From positions 1 through 22,927 of IMG/VR virus record IMGVR_UViG_3300021364_001384: a stretch of 22,927 nt of DNA, one strand, 5' to 3'. Position numbers and translations under genes: made by a program. Below the pieces are notes generated by a model, which worked only from the letters and a program-made list of their open reading frames with translations, was not told where the DNA came from and searched no databases. This DNA comes from a virus. Each line of letters begins with the position of its first letter. Within the stretch, counting starts at the first letter, position 1. Positions 21,095 to 22,927 of this stretch are shown in pieces.

Positions 21095-22927
21095 ATGGCT
21101 TATCAGATTAATAAAACAGATGGTACAATAGTAGCAACAGTAGCAGATGGTCAAATAGATAACATTTCTACTGACATTACTCTTATTGGTAAAAACTACA
21201 GTGGCTTTGGCGAAGCACTAAATGAAAACTTTATCAAATTACTAGAAAATTTTGCAGGAACTACAATTCCTGAAAAACCAATCAGAGGACAAATTTGGTT
21301 TGATGCTACAGAATTAAAATTAAAAGTCTACAGTGGAACTGCTTTTGTTCCTGTAAGTTCTGCTACAATTTCAAATACACAACCTTCAACACTTGGTGTT
21401 GGTGACTTGTGGTTTAATGATGTAGACAAACAATTATATTTCTTTGATGGAACAAGTACTATTCTACTTGGACCTGATTTTTCAGTTACACAGGGTTTAA
21501 GTGGCTTGAAAGTTTCTAGTATACTTGATACACTTAACCAAACACGTGTTATTACCAGTTTATACAATAACGGTATACTGTTAGGTATCTTTTCAAAAGA
21601 TAACTTTACACCTAAAAACACAATTGAAGGTTATAGCGGAGATATTATTCCTGGATTTAATGCAGGTACACTAGATGGTTTGAAATTTGATGTTACTGCA
21701 ACAAATGCTGAACAGTTAGGCGGCGTAGATGCTGTAACTTACGTTAGAAAAGATACTGCAAACAGTTTGTCAAATGCACTAAGAGTTGAAAGTGATCTTG
21801 GTGTTGTAATTGGCGGTGGTGGTCAAGGTAACTTTACAGTTGACGGCGGTAACCTTAAAATATCAAACTCAGCGACCGACAGACAAATTATTTTAGATGT
21901 ACGTAAAGGTATTACACAGGAACAAGCAATTGTAATTGATCCAACAGATAGAAGCATAAGTTTTTATAATGATTATACAGATAGTCAAATCAATGTTGGC
22001 GGAGCAATGGATATTACTGGCGATGTTACAATCAAAGGTAACCTTACTATTAACGATGGTGATATTTCTGTAGTTAGAGAAACAAGTTTAGAAATTGAAG
22101 ACAAATACATTGTACTAGCACAGACTGGCGACAGTGGTTCTAATTCAGATGCTATAGCAGATGGCGGTGGACTAATTCTTAAAGGAACTACAGATCACGT
22201 GTTTATGTGGAGTAACTTAGGTCTTCCAGGAACACCAGAGTATCCAGCACTTGCTTCACAGGCTTGGACTTCATCAGATCATATCAACCTTGCTAGTGGA
22301 AAAGAATTTAAAATTAACGGTGTAACTGTATTAAATGGAAATAGTTTGGGTCCAGGTATTACTGCTATTCCAGGTGTTACTGCATTTGGTACACAGAATG
22401 TTGTTAACATTGGTCCAGGACTACCGCCAGTATCAGAACTTAGACTTGAAAATCACAGAATATCAACATTGTACAGTAACTTTGATCTTGAACTAGAACC
22501 AAACGGGACTGGTAATGTTGCACTAATAGGAAGTCCTAAAATCACAGGACTTGCAGCACCAACAGATCCAAATGATGCAGCATCTAAAGAATATGTTGAC
22601 GACACTATCGAAACAAGAACACTTTCGTTTAGTATGGATTTATCAGACGGTAAACCAAATTCATATATTGCACTACAGGTATTAGCAAATCTTGCACCTA
22701 CATCTGAGTACAGAGATGGCACACTTGCAAGGATCCTGTGTACAATTATTAACTCGAGTGCAGGTAATGTTGATGTAAACACAAACTTAAATGTTTCAAC
22801 TGATACATTTACACAGCCTTCAGGAACAGCACCTGCGGTAACAAACGTTGCTGTTAGTCCTGTACCAGGACCTGCTATCAGTGTTAACGTTACAAGAATT
22901 ATTAAAACATTCCAATTACTTGCCGGT
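21095..22927 (+). CDS. Tail-fibre protein, paralogue of the preceding gene (3' end outside window)
   Basis: ATG 21095 follows the previous stop by 14 bases, with AGGTAG at 21083-21088 as a likely ribosome site. The frame is open for 611 codons to the right edge, so the protein is longer. The start MAYQINKTDGTIVATVADGQ is followed by GQIWFDATELKLKVY (64-78), GDLWFNDVDKQLYFFDG and SKDNFTPK (167), collinear with the same elements of the upstream gene. Later parts are shaft-like: ITGDVTIKGNLTINDGDISV, then LEIEDKYIVLA, GGGLILKG and a WTSSDHINLASGKEFKING stretch. The phage-fibre motif ITGLAAPTDPNDAASKEYVD lies at about nt 22542-22600. No collar domain is reached before the edge. It is likely a second baseplate-attached fibre with a different tip. 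Confidence 0.88.
   Translation, partial: MAYQINKTDGTIVATVADGQIDNISTDITLIGKNYSGFGEALNENFIKLLENFAGTTIPEKPIRGQIWFDATELKLKVYSGTAFVPVSSATISNTQPSTLGVGDLWFNDVDKQLYFFDGTSTILLGPDFSVTQGLSGLKVSSILDTLNQTRVITSLYNNGILLGIFSKDNFTPKNTIEGYSGDIIPGFNAGTLDGLKFDVTATNAEQLGGVDAVTYVRKDTANSLSNALRVESDLGVVIGGGGQGNFTVDGGNLKISNSATDRQIILDVRKGITQEQAIVIDPTDRSISFYNDYTDSQINVGGAMDITGDVTIKGNLTINDGDISVVRETSLEIEDKYIVLAQTGDSGSNSDAIADGGGLILKGTTDHVFMWSNLGLPGTPEYPALASQAWTSSDHINLASGKEFKINGVTVLNGNSLGPGITAIPGVTAFGTQNVVNIGPGLPPVSELRLENHRISTLYSNFDLELEPNGTGNVALIGSPKITGLAAPTDPNDAASKEYVDDTIETRTLSFSMDLSDGKPNSYIALQVLANLAPTSEYRDGTLARILCTIINSSAGNVDVNTNLNVSTDTFTQPSGTAPAVTNVAVSPVPGPAISVNVTRIIKTFQLLAG

Noticed and set aside
21090-21097. TATAAATG as a late promoter before the second fibre gene.
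   Set aside because: The last three bases are the start codon itself, so a transcript from it would begin inside the gene; the last consensus base also mismatches.
22453-22782. Antisense open frame of 109 aa under the second fibre gene, and similar ones at 19412-19738 and 21328-21621.
   Set aside because: They lie wholly inside strongly supported fibre genes, have no ribosome site and low-complexity Ser/Leu-rich products; they are by-products of the AT-rich codon pattern.

Overview
The window is a solid block of late structural genes from a T4-like marine contractile-tailed phage (myovirus). All genes lie on the + strand, are packed almost end to end, and are strongly AT-rich (roughly one third GC by eye, AGA-dominated arginine). 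The calls rest on recognisable families: the tail of a gp5-like hub/spike protein, a gp25 baseplate wedge protein, a gp6 baseplate wedge protein with Baseplate_J-type motifs, and two tail-fibre genes with cyanophage/pelagiphage-style repeats. Low GC and this gene order fit phages of marine Prochlorococcus/Synechococcus or SAR11 (Pelagibacter). The host cannot be fixed from this window. There is no RNA gene, integrase, CRISPR array or insertion sequence, and no intergenic gap reaches 50 bases.

Layout. 3-602: 3' end of the hub/spike gene. 621-1058: gp25. 1101-4496: gp6, 1131 aa, much longer than T4 gp6. 4496-18256: one uninterrupted 4586-aa gene that starts one base inside the gp6 stop and fills 60% of the window. 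18285-18929: conserved 214-aa virion protein of unassigned function, preceded by a near-perfect T4-type late promoter that overlaps the giant gene's stop codon. 18933-21080: 715-aa tail-collar fibre protein. 21095-22927: a paralogous fibre gene that runs off the right edge.

The genes appear to build the baseplate and its host-contacting parts: central spike, wedge (gp25/gp6), a giant protein occupying the genomic place of T4 gp7-gp11, and peripheral fibres. No recognisable gp7, gp8, gp9, gp10 or gp11 gene is present here.

The most interesting object is the giant protein. Reading it shows an apparent seven-bladed FG-GAP-like beta-propeller (about residues 2118-2760). Three short aromatic modules resembling carbohydrate-binding CBM5/12 domains are spliced between its blades, and three more such modules lie upstream. 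GxGY-type repeats and a long tandem array of beta-sandwich-like modules follow. This suggests a baseplate-anchored, multivalent glycan-binding adhesin fused to a wedge component. The architecture is read directly; the function is inference.
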